A stretch of 64,000 nucleotides of DNA from Gloeophyllum trabeum ATCC 11539 (GCF_000344685.1 NW_006920413.1:1863717-1927716); one strand, 5' to 3'; positions 1 through 12,070 are shown, counted from the stretch's first letter. Notes: generated from the letters alone by a model not told the origin. Translations and numbers: made by a program.

Positions 1-103
1 CAGACGCTTATGCTTCTGATGAATACCAGGCGTAAGTCTGATCAATGTTCCGTGGTTTGGTGTCTCTGAATAACGGCTCGATGGTCATTGAATAGCGAAT
101 AGT

Positions 104-510
104 ATGATGCGACGGACGCTAGCGATCTTGCAAATTGTTGGGAATGGTCGGGTCCCTCTGACACCGAAGGACTCGAAGGAAGCAGTCGAGTTGAAAGCTT
201 GGTATGCCAAGGTGCGCATGAATCCGTTGGTATTTAGCGTCGTGTCTCAACCTGCGAGTCAGCACTCCCTCGTCATCATTCCCAAAAACCACCGATTGCT
301 ATCTGAGAAGCCCCTCAAGAGGCATGGAAGACTTTGGGTGATAGGTGAGTAGCACGCGGCTTCAATATTCTCTCAGCCTTACCATCGTGGATAGAGGAAA
401 CAAAGCCAGTCAAACTTATGATGAAGGCATTACCAGCTATACAAAAATACGTCAGACAAGCCATGGCTGCTCTCCCGCGCGATGATGCCCTTGTCAATGG
501 CGATAGCTGA
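104..510 (+). CDS. Possible 3' exons of an unrecognised protein (partial)
   Basis: An open frame from 104 can be joined through short GT..AG introns: one near 212-261, and one from about 344 to 376 that restores the frame. Reading then continues to a TGA at 508-510. The last exon encodes a lysine- and alanine-rich helical-looking tail. I recognise no family. The true start is probably upstream of the window or in an exon I cannot place, so the ATG at 104 need not be the real start. The convergent neighbour is the CE9-like gene ending at 683. The whole model rests on splice consensus alone and could be a chance reading. Confidence 0.28.
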
Positions 511-682
511 GTATCGCAACTAGGCCGGGTATTTGTCGGCCTCAAATTCCATGGACTCGACGACGAATTCTGGATACAGGGCGATAGGTCTTCTCATCGG
601 ATTCACGACTTATTTATTTGTTCTTGTGTATCGCATCAATTGTATTTCATCAGCCATTCCTTGCTTTCTCCGACATAGAAGA

Positions 683-3600
683 TCATAGCAGATCTACAAC
701 ACCCCTCCTCGGTGAAATGACGCCGACGACTTTGCTACTGAAATCAAGCAGATCGCCTCCCGTAGTGGCCACCAGATCGCTCAGAGCGGGAGGAACGGAC
801 AGTCCAAGCAACTCTTCCACGTTCACAGACGCCAGAGAGAGCGCCTCCGACTTTGAAAGCTCGATGTGGGACTCGAGCGCAGCCTATGGTTTGCATAGAT
901 ACGTCAATATCTGTTCCTTATATACCGTGACTTGACTTACCCATGCAGCGTCGAATCGGATGTTGCGAGCAGCCCAGTTCTCGTGGGTACCGATCCCCAC
1001 CGTCACGTTATGTGCCAGCAGCAATGACACAGAGCTATCTCGAGTCAACGGGGGACCCGGCAAGCTAAAGGATACATCCCGTCACTAGCATTCCCACAGA
1101 CGATAATGACCGCCACCTACACTCTACGCTCCTCCCAGACACCTGGGTAGGGACGAGGAGGGGTTAGGAGCACTCCCACGCCGTTTTCGCCTATTTCTTT
1201 TGCGAGTAGATGGGCCTCCGTGGCTCCCGCAAAGGTCAGCTTGATGCTATGGCCCATCTCCGCTTCGACTTCGCGCTTGAGGCGAATCAGAGTAGCCATG
1301 ACGTCTGCGTTCTGGACGGTGACGACAAGAGTAGTCTTGCCCTGCACAAAGCCTCAGTTGGAATAGACTTGTGATTGGAAAAAAATATATCCGACCTCTC
1401 TAACTCGCTCGAACCAACGCCCCAAATCGCCCTTCCCCTCGCTGCCGAGCAGCCTTCTCAGAGCCGCAACCTGGGTGCTCACGCTCGGGATGGCCCCTCC
1501 ATGTCCGACCGAGACATGCAGAGCGGCGACGTCTTGCACTACCGCGCCCTTCTCGAGCTTGTGTGCGGCACCAGTCGAGAACGCGACGCTAAGTCCTGAG
1601 AGGAAACCGAGAGGTTTAGGTGCCGATATGCCGGTGGTAACACCGGAGCGGTAAGCAATACTGGATATCAACCCACGACGTTAGTCGAGAAAGACTTGAA
1701 GATAGTAAAAGAACGTACAGTGCGTCCCGGGTAGCGTACTGCAGTCCGTCGACGGCCTGCATGACTGAATAATCCCCTCCGAGGACCTTGGGTAGCTCTC
1801 CCGAGAGCGGGTCGAGGGCATACCCATCCTGCGTCGACACCTCTCCCTGAATCTCCTGAAGAGCCAAGGGCGAGCCATACGCGGTCAACCCAGGAGAGAT
1901 CGCGCCCCCTGCGATACATCAACCCATAAGCTTGCATCCCACCCCTCATCTCGAGGAGATAGCTTACCCTTGAGATCGACGAGCTTCGCCTTTCCCGCAG
2001 ACGCGGCTGCGTCACACGCGCCCTGGCAGACCACCTCCCCGTTCCTCACCACCACCACGCCCTCGCGCTCCTTCGCTAGGAACACCTGCCGCACCCCGCC
2101 GGCAGCCTTGACGTACACGCTCCCCACGTTCGTGAACACCACCACCTCCGCCTCCGCGTGCTCGGGCAGCAGCGGCGGGAGACCCTCGTATTCCAGCGCG
2201 TCGCGCGCCTCCTTGTCGAAGTCCGGCGTGGCGGGGGCAGATTGGAAGGAGTCGGGCTTGGGCGGGGCGGCGTGGGGGTTATCGAGCTGTGCGATGCCGT
2301 CGATCCAGACTTGTTTGGGCGTCGCGCCCAGCGCCAGCGGGTGGCTGTCCCAGATAACAAGGTCTGTCGGGGTCAATCGTCAAGGCTCGGCGCTTCATGC
2401 GGGCAATGAGCTCACCTGCGTCGTAACCTACAGAATGGCTCGAATTAGAAAAGACGTGGACAGATACAGGCTCTCGTAAATGACGCACCTTCCTTGACGT
2501 ACCCGATCCGATGGTCCTCGCCCATAACCGTCGCGGGCGTCGAAGTCACGGCCGCCAACGCGAGGTTCGCGGGCAGGCCGTAGTAGTGCGCCTGCTGCGC
2601 CTCGAAGAGCAGGTACCGGCTGTTCAGCACCGGGTGGTCGCTCTACATGCAGGGATCAGCACATATTTCTGCTGCGAGAACCGTGAGGAGCTTTATTGGG
2701 ACAGTAGTGTACCTTCATGACGACCTGCAGCCCCTCATCGGCGAGGATGCGCGGCGCGAATTCGGAGCCGCGGTAGCTCTCGCGTTTGTACCGTGCATTC
2801 GTGGCGAATAGCGCGATCGCGGGCGGGTGGCCTGATAGTAGGAGATTAGTTCATAGCATACAGGGGGTAGTTGTGGCAGGGGGAAACGACTGACCGTAGG
2901 CTTTCTTAAGCGTCCCAGGGACGAGGTACGTCTCGTGCGCGTGGTGAAACGCAGCAATGGGGAACTTGAACTCGTTCGCTGCGGTTAATGTTCACGTCAG
3001 CTGGCAAAACCTCAAAGCAGGGCAGAGCAAGCCGTACACAATCTAACGATATCCTCCAAGTCCACCGTCTCATAACAATGATTCTGGATCTACCCAGCCC
3101 CATCAGCCATCCCACCCCCGCCACAAACACACCGGGGCTCACCTTGACCCGGCCCCGCAAAACATCCACGAGCGCCTCCCACTGCAAATCCTCCGGGAAC
3201 GCGCCGAGGCCGTCCCACAAGCCCTTTTCGGCCTTTGCGCAGTACGCGTCCTGCTGCTCCTTGATCTGGCGCGCGTGCTCGTACCCCTGGCGGAACGCCC
3301 ACATGGTGTCCATGCGCGTGCCCGAGTAGACGCGGTCTGCGCCGCGGTATGAGTCGGGGTTGCTGATGTCGAAAGAGGTGAAGAGCGTACCGGGGTTCTC
3401 GCCTGCGGGGCGTTGGGCCTGTCAAGTCAAGCTAACGGGGGATTGCGGGAAGGACGAAGACTGACCGCATGCTTGTCTGGGTTCGAGGGTGTGAGTAATA
3501 GAATAGCGGGGGGTGGGGGTCGTACTTTATATGTCTCCACCGAGGCGGTAGAGAGGGGTCCACCTCGGAGCCGTTGATTCCATACGGTGGCTCGAGCAGC

Positions 3601-4377
3601 ATGGAGCTGGGTGACCGTTCTTTCGTCGGCCTGAGCTTGATGGGAAAGGCCTGGCCACCTGCAATACCATTCAGTCACGAGCCCCACGCATGAAAGCAGA
3701 ATGTATGCACCGATAGCGTTGGCAGAACCGGGCAGCACGAGGGCTGTGGTGACACCGCCCGAGATGGAGAGCCTGTAGGCGTCGTCGCGCGTGTTGAGCG
3801 CGTCCAAGCTGCGGAGCCAGGGCAGGACAGGCCCGTGGCGAGAGTTGCCGTCGCTCGCACCGCTCAGGGCCGGGGCAGAGTAGACTCCCAGGTGGGAGTG
3901 TAGGTCGACTATGCCTGGAGACACCCAGGATCCCTGCGCGTTAATGTGAACGAGGTCATCCCCGTACCATCTGACCAGGCTGTCCTGGACGTGGCCGACG
4001 GCCTTGATGAGGCCCTTGTCGAGGAGGATGTCGCCGGTGAGGATCTCGAGCCCGTTGTTCCGCCCCGTCCAGATAGTCGCGTTTCTGATGAGCGTGGGCC
4101 TAGTGCCCTCTACGAACCTGTCGGACTGTGGCCGCGTGTTGAAGTCGGGCGGAGGGCCCGGGAGGACGTTGAGCGAGCGGCATTTTTGCAGCGTCTCGTG
4201 AGCGTGGTGGGGAACGTGAGACGAGCGGCGGGGGAGCGGTGGCCAGAGCGTGGACAGACGGAGAAGAGTGCAGACAAGCAGACCAGCGAAGAGAGCACTC
4301 CAGACGCGAGGACGGCGACCACGGCGCGGGGGTTCGGCCTGGGGCACGTAGGCGGGCAGTAAACCGGGCTTGTCCAT
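683..4377 (-). CDS. CE9/imidazolonepropionase-like amidohydrolase, copy 1
   Basis: A multi-exon gene of about 900-950 codons. Translation starts at ATG 4377 (MDKPGLL) and ends at TGA 683-685. A short basic N-terminus is followed by one membrane segment (VWSALFAGLLVCTLL), suggesting a type II membrane-anchored enzyme. The amidohydrolase fold follows: the metal-binding HxH in DLHSHLG, then HCYE, then AFHHAHETY, a catalytic-type Asp in SDHPVLNSRY, and the closing DADLVIWDSHPLALG motif. A second metal-dependent hydrolase-like half follows, with FSTGAAHKLEKGA and GATEAHLL. Proteins of this architecture in Agaricomycetes are usually annotated as carbohydrate esterase family 9 or imidazolonepropionase-like; the substrate is unknown. 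After WEERR the last exons use splice sites near 1121/1062, 949/890 and end in a segment rich in Val and Gly. All ligand motifs are present, so I judge it intact. Its paralog lies at 12326-16203. Confidence 0.85.
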
Positions 4378-4912
4378 CGTTGCGACGGACGACGTACGCG
4401 ACCAATCCCTGCCTGTCTTATATCGTCCCAAGGGACGGAATAAATAGCGCGGAATCAGCAGGAGATAGCGAACGCGTCCACAAGCTCGCGCCACCGTGAT
4501 AACGAGTCTCGCCGGCACACCCGGGCCGGCCACTGCCACAACACTTACTTGCAACGATATTCGCTCATTACTCGCAAGTATCGTACGCATAACAGGGATA
4601 CAAAGACAAAGTTGACACAAATCTCCTGACTGAGAGCCAGTCTTGCTTCACCCCAGTGCGAGGTCCATACATGCAGCTCATCCATAGTCGGTCCTCCCCA
4701 TCCACTTCCTCTCTGCTCGCCCGCAGTCCTCTGCGGGGGCCTGGGCTTCCATATCATCAAAGGCAGCTATGGCCGAGCTACCTCTCGGAGCACCCTAGAT
4801 ATACATCCTGAGGAGCAGTAACCCTGTAACTGAAATGGAAAGAAATGAAGCAGGACTGTGTAATGTATCGTACCTATCGTCAGAGAACCAAGGGTCTGGT
4901 GACGTGCGCAAT
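4378..4912. other. Upstream region of the amidohydrolase, no gene seen
   Basis: 535 bases between the start of the amidohydrolase and the end of MED10. Several short open frames occur but none resembles a known family or joins by splice sites. It probably holds the amidohydrolase promoter and the MED10 3' untranslated region; an AT-rich stretch near 4430-4445 is a possible core-promoter element. Confidence 0.4.
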
Positions 4913-5558
4913 TCAGGATCGTGACGGGCCCGCAAGCGATGTATCGAGGTTGCTTCCGCCATCGAACACAGGACCCTCCTGCTGTCCTCGCAGCACCGGC
5001 TCAATGTCCGGAAAGTTCTGGCCAAGTGCCTCCAGTAACTGGTGGCGGTAGGACTGTGCATACAATCATTACTGATTCTCAACACCACCGAAGACATATA
5101 CGCACATCTACAGCCTTAATCTTCGCGTTCATGAACTGGTTCTCCGTCGCCGCGCGCTCCAGCCGGTCGCGCGTGAGCTGCATCGGGTTCTTCGAGTTGT
5201 CAATATCCATCAGCACCTGGATCGGTATCATCGTCCGGCAGTGCTGCGCCATGTCGTCGATGCTCGCAAGGTGGTTGATCACTTCGTTGCTAGATTTAAA
5301 CACTACAGTTCAACATCATCAACGCGCAACTAGCGGGGGCCCTCGCACGTACACGCGCTGCCCGACCTGCTTGCCTGCGCCGGGCTTGTTCTGGTCTTTG
5401 GAGGCGTCGGTGACGACGGTTGTGCCGAGGTTGTAGAGCGCGTTGGCGAGCCCCATGAGTTCCATCTCGAGGTCGCCCTGGATCCCTGGTGGAGGTGACT
5501 GGGAGTGCCTCGGAGAGTCCGCAGCTGGTGTTACAGCGTTTGCGACATTGCGAGCCAT
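4913..5558 (-). CDS. MED10: Mediator complex subunit 10
   Basis: A small nuclear protein of about 190 codons, part of the middle module of Mediator, which links transcription activators to RNA polymerase II. Translation starts at ATG 5558 (MARNVANAV); three exons join with the splices GT|GTACGT..TAG|C and near 5098/5047. The diagnostic Med10 core is present: LMGLANALYNLG, then NEVINHLASIDDMAQ, IPIQVLMDIDNSKNP and RDRLERAATENQFMN. The C-terminus reads SYRHQLLEALGQNFPDIEPVL and ends at TGA 4913-4915. The length and motif order fit the family well. It is divergently transcribed from ERCC1 across only 116 bases, so the two must share a promoter region. Confidence 0.92.
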
Positions 5559-5674
5559 TGCAGAGGCCTCGACGCTATCGATACAGGTAGAAAGAGAAGC
5601 GAGACTTGCGAGAGTGTGGCTTGTGGCTGAGAGAGAAGCATCGCGTTCGCACGCGTTTGGAACGCGTCCAAGCC
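5559..5674. promoter_or_regulatory. Shared divergent promoter of MED10 and ERCC1
   Basis: Only 116 bases separate the two start codons, so transcription start sites and control elements for both genes must lie here or inside the neighbouring 5' regions. The interval is CpG-rich towards ERCC1 (TCGCGTTCGCACGCG around 5641). I see no clear TATA box, as expected for housekeeping-type divergent promoters. Bidirectionality is inferred from spacing only. Confidence 0.5.
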
Positions 5675-6951
5675 ATGTCTGCTGCTCCCGCCACCGCCGG
5701 CTCCTCCTCGTCGCGACCACCCGTCAAGCCGCCCGTCGTCCAGCCCGGCACCGGCAACAACATCATCGTCAACCCCTGCCAGCGCCTCAACCCCGTCCTC
5801 GAGCACATCCGCAATGTCGGCAAGGAATTCGGCGACATCGTCCCCGACTTCCAAGTCGGGCGCACCACGGGCGTGCTCTTCCTCAGGTACGCCTTGACGC
5901 TTGACGCGCCTCTGTCGCCCGAGCTGACTGTTGCCAGAAAAGCCTGAAGTATCACCGGTTGCACCCCGAGTACATCCACACGCGCATCGAGCGCCTCGGA
6001 CACTCGTATAACCTGCGGATATTGCTGCTCATGTGCGACGTCGTACGTGTCATTCCGTAGCCTCTACGTCCTCAGCCCATGACCGGTTCCTGCAGAGCGA
6101 ACACCAAGACCCCATCCGCGAGCTTACCAAGGTCTGCCTCATCAACAACATCACCATCATCGTCGCCTGGTCGTACGTAGCCCCTCCCCTCCTCCCCTTT
6201 CCTCCCAACCCACGCTATTCAGACCAGAAGAAGCCGGCGCGTACCTCGCGACATACAAACAGTTCGAGCACCGCCCACCGGACATGATCAAGGAGCGCGT
6301 CGAGAAGGACCACCTCTCGCTCCTCCGCACCGCCCTCACGAGCATCAGCAAAGTCAACAAGACCGACGTCGAGACACTCCGCACGTCCATCGGGGTGCGT
6401 CTCCTCCCATTTATCCATCCTGCTCCCTCCCCTCCCCCAAAGCTAACCACGCACCGCACCAGAGCTTCGCAGACATCGCCCGCGCCTCCTCCACGCAGCT
6501 CCAAGCCCTCCCGGGCTTCGGCCAGGTCAAAGTCCGCCGCATGAAAGACGCCTTCGAGCGTCCCTTTCGCAACTCCGCCACTAGCATCCTCTCGTACACC
6601 ACATCCCAGCCGCGCGCTTCTCAAAACGACAAAGGCGAGGAAAAGGGCAAGGAGCCGACTGTTCCCGATCGTGACCCGAGCGTCCTCTGGGACGATGACA
6701 TCGACCTGGGTGACTTCACTACTCCCGCACCGGAGCCCCGACCGCCTCCCGTGAACTGCGGACTAGTAGAGAAAGAGCCGCAGAAGGATGCAGACGCGGC
6801 ATCGCAGCGCAGGAAGCGTCCACCTAGCCCTGTTTGGGACATTGAGTTGGACCTCAATCCATCCGATCTCGACGAAGGCGACGCCCCAAATCACCCGAGC
6901 AAACGGCGAAGAGAAGAGGTCGGCTTTGGAACTCCAACCGGGGTACTATGA
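5675..6951 (+). CDS. ERCC1: DNA excision repair protein ERCC1/Rad10
   Basis: The non-catalytic partner of XPF/Rad1 in the structure-specific endonuclease that cuts 5' of lesions in nucleotide excision repair and interstrand crosslink repair. Start ATG 5675 (MSAAPATAG). Exon 1 ends at 5886 and exon 2 starts at 5943; further short introns lie before SEHQDP, before [12 protein letters not shown] and before SFADIARAS. The central domain carries [43 protein letters not shown] and LLMCDV, which are classic ERCC1 signatures. The C-terminal helix-hairpin-helix pair includes [20 protein letters not shown] low-complexity acidic and basic tail (residues after about 250) ends at TGA 6949-6951. The tail is longer than the minimal family core. 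Convergent with the CANIN candidate. Confidence 0.95.
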
Positions 6952-7145
6952 CACAGGATGAATTGAATGGAACGGCGCCCGATCTGTACAACCTCTCTAC
7001 TAGAATCTAACTGTAAATCATAGCTGTCATCTACCTACAATAACATTGAATAATGTGCGACTAGCTTGCTCTATGCGTAGAATAATATAGCAATAATGAC
7101 GTTGTTTTACCAAGCGTGCAGGAAAAGGGGAAGCGAGGCCCGAGT

Positions 7146-10100
7146 CTACGACACCGAGACATTCGCCTTCCAATGCTCACGCAAGGTCCTCGGCCGCACT
7201 GGCCCGCCACCATAGTGCGCCGACGGGCCAGACTTGAGAGCAGCCATGCGCTGATAGTGTATACGCATCGCCAGCCGCTGCAACGCGGCCTTGGTGCGCG
7301 ACCGCTCGAGATGGGCGGCTCTTGTATCCACTGTACCACAAGAAATATCAGTAATCGAGACAGGAGATTACAGTTGATGGCACCTCACCTATCTTTCCAT
7401 GTACCGAGTATACTAGATTTTTGATCCGCTCCAAAGGCATGAGCTTCCTCTCCTTCCGCGGGCTACTCGTGGGTGAGGGTGTTGGCTCGTCGTAGGCCTC
7501 CCTCCTCTCCTCAGCGACGTAGTTATCTATGTTCGTCAAGGCCACACTCAGGATCTCGACATAGTAACCCAGCTGGTCGTAGTCAATATCCTGGTTGCTC
7601 ACATCGAACAGAGCGCCGGAGGCCACAGGTGGGGACAGTAGAGTCATCAGCCTCGACAGTGGCGGTGATTCCGTGAACGTCGTTGGTACGGCAAGGGGCT
7701 GGGCTTTGACCTGGGGGGCCAATCGTTCCTGGTCTTTCCCCTCCTGTGCTTCGGCATACTGGTTGACGGCGGCATTGTTCGCTTCAATCAAGACCACGTA
7801 TGCAACGAATCGTGCAACACTAGCGATGAGGGACGAGCCGCACATGAGCATGGAGAAGAGATGCGTTTTGTTGGCTGGTGTCAGTTCGCTGGCCAAGCAA
7901 ATCAGTCTATCGCACAGGGCCTGTTCCTGCAAAAGAAGGTCGATATGATTCGGCAAGACACGTAGAGCAAAGGGCTGACCGAAACGTCAGAGGAATGCTC
8001 CTCCCAAAACCGACCAGAAGCATCGACAGCCATGATGACACGCCTCCGAAGCTCTCCGGTAGAAGACGAGTCCAACCCGACCAACAGCAGTGTAACGATC
8101 ATCTCTGGTAGCTCCTCCACGGATACAGCACCCCATCTAGGAATAAACTATAAGATCTCCCGCCTCACTGCAGCGTTCGCAAGACCTACTGAGCTAAGAG
8201 GGAAACGATGTTGACCATGCGGTACAGGGCAGCCGCCCGTGCGCATGAATCGACACGTAATTTGGGTAGTACGACGTCCCCGTCGTGACCGGCAATTTGC
8301 AAGTATAAAGGTCTGGCACCGAGACGGCCAATGCTTTCCCGCATCAGAGGCACCACGGATAATGCATCAGCGTTTGATAAAGAATCCCTCATATTCTCGA
8401 GAGTCTGAAAGCAAGTCTCGGAAAACTCTCCGAAGACGGGCAAGAACGCTGCACAGAATTCAGCCACACGACTAGAACCACGGGTAGGAACACGCATACC
8501 TGTCTCACAGAGCCAGAGGAGCAAGGCGGACAATTGGGCTGCGTCAAGATCAGCGCATACGCAGGCCTCCACATAAACCCTGGCCAGGCTCATGTCTGGT
8601 TAAACACAGACTTAGCCTCGAATTCATGGAACGCGAAGCAGGACGACACGCACCGTTAGCCATAGCAGCTTTCTTTAATCCCCGCATGATTGGGTGCAGT
8701 TTGTGGCCCTCGAGGCTTAACGTCGGCAAGGCTAGTAAATCGTTCCCGTCGTGGGCAAACACTTCGGTATCGAACACCTTGACACCGACGGATGCATCTT
8801 CCGTCTTGACCTTATTCTTCCCCTTTTGCTGGCGATCCTTCTCGAGGATCGCACCAACTGCCTTCGCATTTTTCTCTCCGAGCAGCCGAACACGGTCTTC
8901 CTCGTCTACAATCTCGCCGTCGCTCTCTTCGTCCTCGTTCTTGTCGAGTTGAGGACTAGACGATTGCCCGATCCGCCTACCCTTCACGACTGCGCGCAAA
9001 GCCGCATCCTCGTCATCTAAGTCCATCTCCTCGTCCTCATCTTCCATTTCCTCCCTCATGCGGTCCTTCCCGCGGGAGGCAGCTGCCTCTTCGGCATCAC
9101 GCATAGCCGACATGCCCCGGCCGCGCTTGTCTGCCAAGGTCTTCTCCCTCAACATCGAGTCTAACGGATTGCTTCCCCTCTTTTTCTTCTGAGGCTTCGT
9201 GATTTCCTTGCCCTTCGTCAGCACCACAGGTGCTTTGCTAGGACCCGGCCTAGAGAGTCTCGTGCTCGCTCGCGTAGCACGTCTGCCCTGAGATGGCGAA
9301 CGTGATCGCGAGCTCGGGGAGGGAGAGCGCGAAGAAGAGACCTTGGGCGTTGGCGCGACGGAACTCAAACCGGTCAGGGGCGTTGTGAGAGGAGTGAGCG
9401 GAGAGGTGGCTGCGAGGCTAGGCTTGATACCTGACTTGGGTGTTGCAGGTCTAAGATAGCCGTAGTCAGATCATGCAAAGCAGTGCAAATACAGACAACT
9501 GCAACATACCCTTTGACCGGCCCCCGCGACTTCAAGAAGTAGTCAAACGTCACCTCCTCTGCGTCAGAGCTGCTATCCGAAAGGTCCGGCAGGTCGGCAT
9601 TCCTGGGGACAGTCTCCGGCTCTTCGCTAAATTCCCTGGCAGCATATGCTTGCGCTTTCGCCCTGGCAATTATCTCTCGAGCTCTGGCTTCAGCATTGAC
9701 AACTTCGGGAGTAGCGGGGAGAGGAGGCAGCTCATCCGCAGGTGGAGGAGTAAAGGGCCGGAAAACTTCCGGTTCCGGTTCAGCAGGAGGAAGGGGAATA
9801 GGGACAGACGCAGCGGTCGAAGGAGTGGCCGAAGTGTGAAGCAAAGCGCTCACTTCGGTCTCGGATCGCATAGTACCAATGGAGATAGAACCCTCCTCAG
9901 TACTGCGGTCGACATCCATGGGAGCAGGTTCCAACTCCACCCGAGCATCGTCGTGGCCGGCGGTATCAGAGGAAACGAAGGAAGTCGACCTACGCCATTG
10001 TTCGATATTTTCTTTCGTTTCCTGTGGATCCTTGTGCACGAGCCGCGGGGCAGAGAGCTCCTGCTCGTCGGACTGGCTACTCGGAACGCGCTCTTCGTCA

Positions 10101-10861
10101 TCCGTCTGGACGGCAGCAGCGGGCTCAGGCTCAGACTCCGCCTTCAACCTTTTCTTCGGAGAAGGTTTATCGACAGAGGCCTGATCAAGCGTCAAGGTGA
10201 GATTCTCCCTCGAGAGCAGAGGCCCTTGGGATTTTTGCGGCGACATGGAAAGGAACTCAGGGGTGCGTACGAAATTCGAGGACGACCCAGGCTTGACAGA
10301 CGCCCTTGATACATGCACTATGGACTCTATGGGGTCTGACTCAGTGTCCGATTCGAACTTCTTCTTCCGCTTCAGCAGGTTCTGTGAAGGTGGTTTCGGT
10401 GCGGCTGCTTTTGTGGGTGATCGAGATAAAGCGCGGGGGTCCGGGGAGCGAGAGTGCTTCACGACGGCGTCGGAACCAGATGAGATCGAGAGGACAGTAC
10501 TCGCTCTCGTCTTGCGCGGCGAGAGGATCTCCACGGCATCCATCATGACGCGAGATTTGCTCCTCGTAGTACGGGGCGACAAGCAGACAACAGAGTCACT
10601 GGAGATGGATATATGCGAACCAGAAGACACAGAGATGACCTCCTGGTCGAGTTTCGGAGGGATATTGTCCTTTTTGACCCTGAGGGCGCTTTGTATGCTT
10701 CTCTGGCCCTGTTTCAGTGGCGCCTTCGGCTGGGACGACGAAGGCTGAGACGAAGACGGGGATCTACTCGATGAGGGGATTATGTGGAAAAAGTCGGTGA
10801 CCTTGCCATTGGTCCGTGCCGGCTTCTGGCTGGGCTTGAGGCCCTTTGTAGTTTTACTCAT
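7146..10861 (-). CDS. Large disordered nuclear protein with CANIN-like helical C-terminus (SMC5/6 cofactor candidate)
   Basis: A gene of roughly 1,100 codons from ATG 10861 (MSKTTKGLK). The first half is a Ser/Pro/Glu-rich disordered tract with many SP sites and acidic patches. After the join VKG|PATPKSG it becomes highly charged (MEDEDEEMDLDDED). The C-terminal third is helical and Leu-rich: LSALLLWLCETGMRVP, RESIGRLGARPLYL, LLLVGLDSSSTGELRRR and ANKTHLFSMLMCGSS, ending with a basic exon (VDTRAAHLERSR..., stop 7146). This arrangement resembles fungal proteins carrying the CANIN domain (coiled-coil SMC6 and NSE5 interacting; SLF2/Nse6-like), which load or stimulate the SMC5/6 complex at DNA damage; I assign it from memory of that pattern, without an alignment. 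The N-terminus contains a PIP-box-like NGKVTDFF (residues 18-25) and SUMO-interaction-like VISVSS/VLSISS. It could instead be another replication-fork scaffold. Confidence 0.55.
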
Positions 10862-11103
10862 GGCCGCGTTCGGTGTGGCTTGCAGCAGATGAGCTGTGGT
10901 GGCGGAGGCGCTAATTTCGGAAGCGCGTCAACAAACGCGTTATTTGGTCGCGTCACGGGGACCCCGGACATTCTGTAATCACGTGTTCGCGTGAGTCCTC
11001 AGCGCTCAGCCACCACGCGGGAGGAGTACAGAACGTCACTTGTGGCTTCAGAATAATCACCGTCGATTCGTAAGGAGTAAACTAAGTACTGTCGAACTGG
11101 CGG

Positions 11104-11109
11104 TATAAA
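11104..11109 (+). promoter_or_regulatory. TATA box upstream of the broken hydrolase
   Basis: TATAAA stands 83 bases before the first codon of the open hydrolase frame, a reasonable distance for a fungal TATA promoter followed by a short leader. It suggests the locus was, or still is, transcribed although the reading frame is damaged. Confidence 0.4.
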
Positions 11110-11191
11110 GACGGAATACACTTGGAGGGCGCCCACTAGTCCATCTTAAAGGAAACCATCTTCATTTCACTGACAACTGCATCATCACACT

Positions 11192-12070
11192 GTGCCCTTG
11201 CATTCATTGTCATCCTTGAAGCCACTGCATCCACCGCCAGCGAATTCACGCTTAAGGGCAACTGCAGAGAATGTTCAGATTACTGTCAAGGATCCTCTGG
11301 ACCACTATGCACCGGCCATCCTTCATGTCCCGGAGGATATGGCGCAGGGCGCTCGGAGCGACGCAGCTGTCGTGCTCATCAGTGGTGCCGGGGGCGGAGT
11401 AAGCGGCCCTGGTGGTGAGTAGCTCAGGGCAGAAATCCACGAGTGCCCGGCGTTGACGAAAATATCCACGTCTTCAGGGATTTATCCGTCGCTAGCGGAC
11501 AAGCTGGCGTCCCTTCTTCGCATTCCGACGCTACGCCTAGATTACAGGCAGCCTGCAAGGAACAAATATTGTGTACCGGACGTCCTCGCTTCGTTTGATT
11601 ACTTGTTGCAGCGATTCTCCTCGAACTCGTTCGTTCTGGTCGGGTGGTCCTTTGGCGGCGCACCTTGCTTTACGGTCGCAGCCCGAGACCAGCGCATGAA
11701 GGCCGTCGCGACTGTGGCAAGCTAGACAGCCGACACGGAAGGTATTCAGGCATTGCCTCCTCGACCTATGCTGCTTCTGCATGGGACTGGCGATGATTCT
11801 CTGAGCGATTACTGCGCCAAACGACTGTACCAGATGTACGGTTCTGCGAGAGGCGAGAGAATCCTCAAGCTATTCGACGGTGATAATCATGGCTTGACTA
11901 GAAATTCTTTGAAAGCCGAGCAGTTAATCTTTGACTTTGTCTCCAAGAACCTGGGGAGGAGGGTAGAGGATGGGGAGGAGGCCTTGAAAGCAGAGAATAT
12001 GGTCGGGGATAAGGAAGACAGAGTTAAGTTGATGAAGGCAGGCAACGACCTTGAGAAAGAGTCCTTGTAG
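11192..12070 (+). pseudogene. Alpha/beta hydrolase (dienelactone hydrolase/Tex30-like), interrupted by an in-frame stop
   Basis: The fold of a small serine hydrolase is clear: VVLISGAGGG near the N-terminus, LRLDYRQPARN, the nucleophile elbow GWSFGG, the acid-containing segment LLHGTGDDSLSD and the His segment DGDNHGLTRN. One intron (about 11415-11479) joins GPGG|IYPSLADKL in frame. An in-frame TAG at 11723-11725 separates the nucleophile half from the Asp/His half; both halves are in the same frame with no canonical intron that removes the stop. The open frame also begins at GTG (11192) with no in-frame ATG before residue ~45. The simplest reading is a recently inactivated gene, with a CAG to TAG change the easiest path. 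A sequencing error, or an unseen upstream exon supplying the start, remains possible. The long charged tail (GEEALKAENM...) has no recognised role. Confidence 0.75.

Noticed and set aside
9473..10309. A 278-codon open frame antisense to the CANIN-like gene
   Set aside because: It is a shadow of the real minus-strand exon: low-complexity Arg-rich translation, no splice support and no family features.
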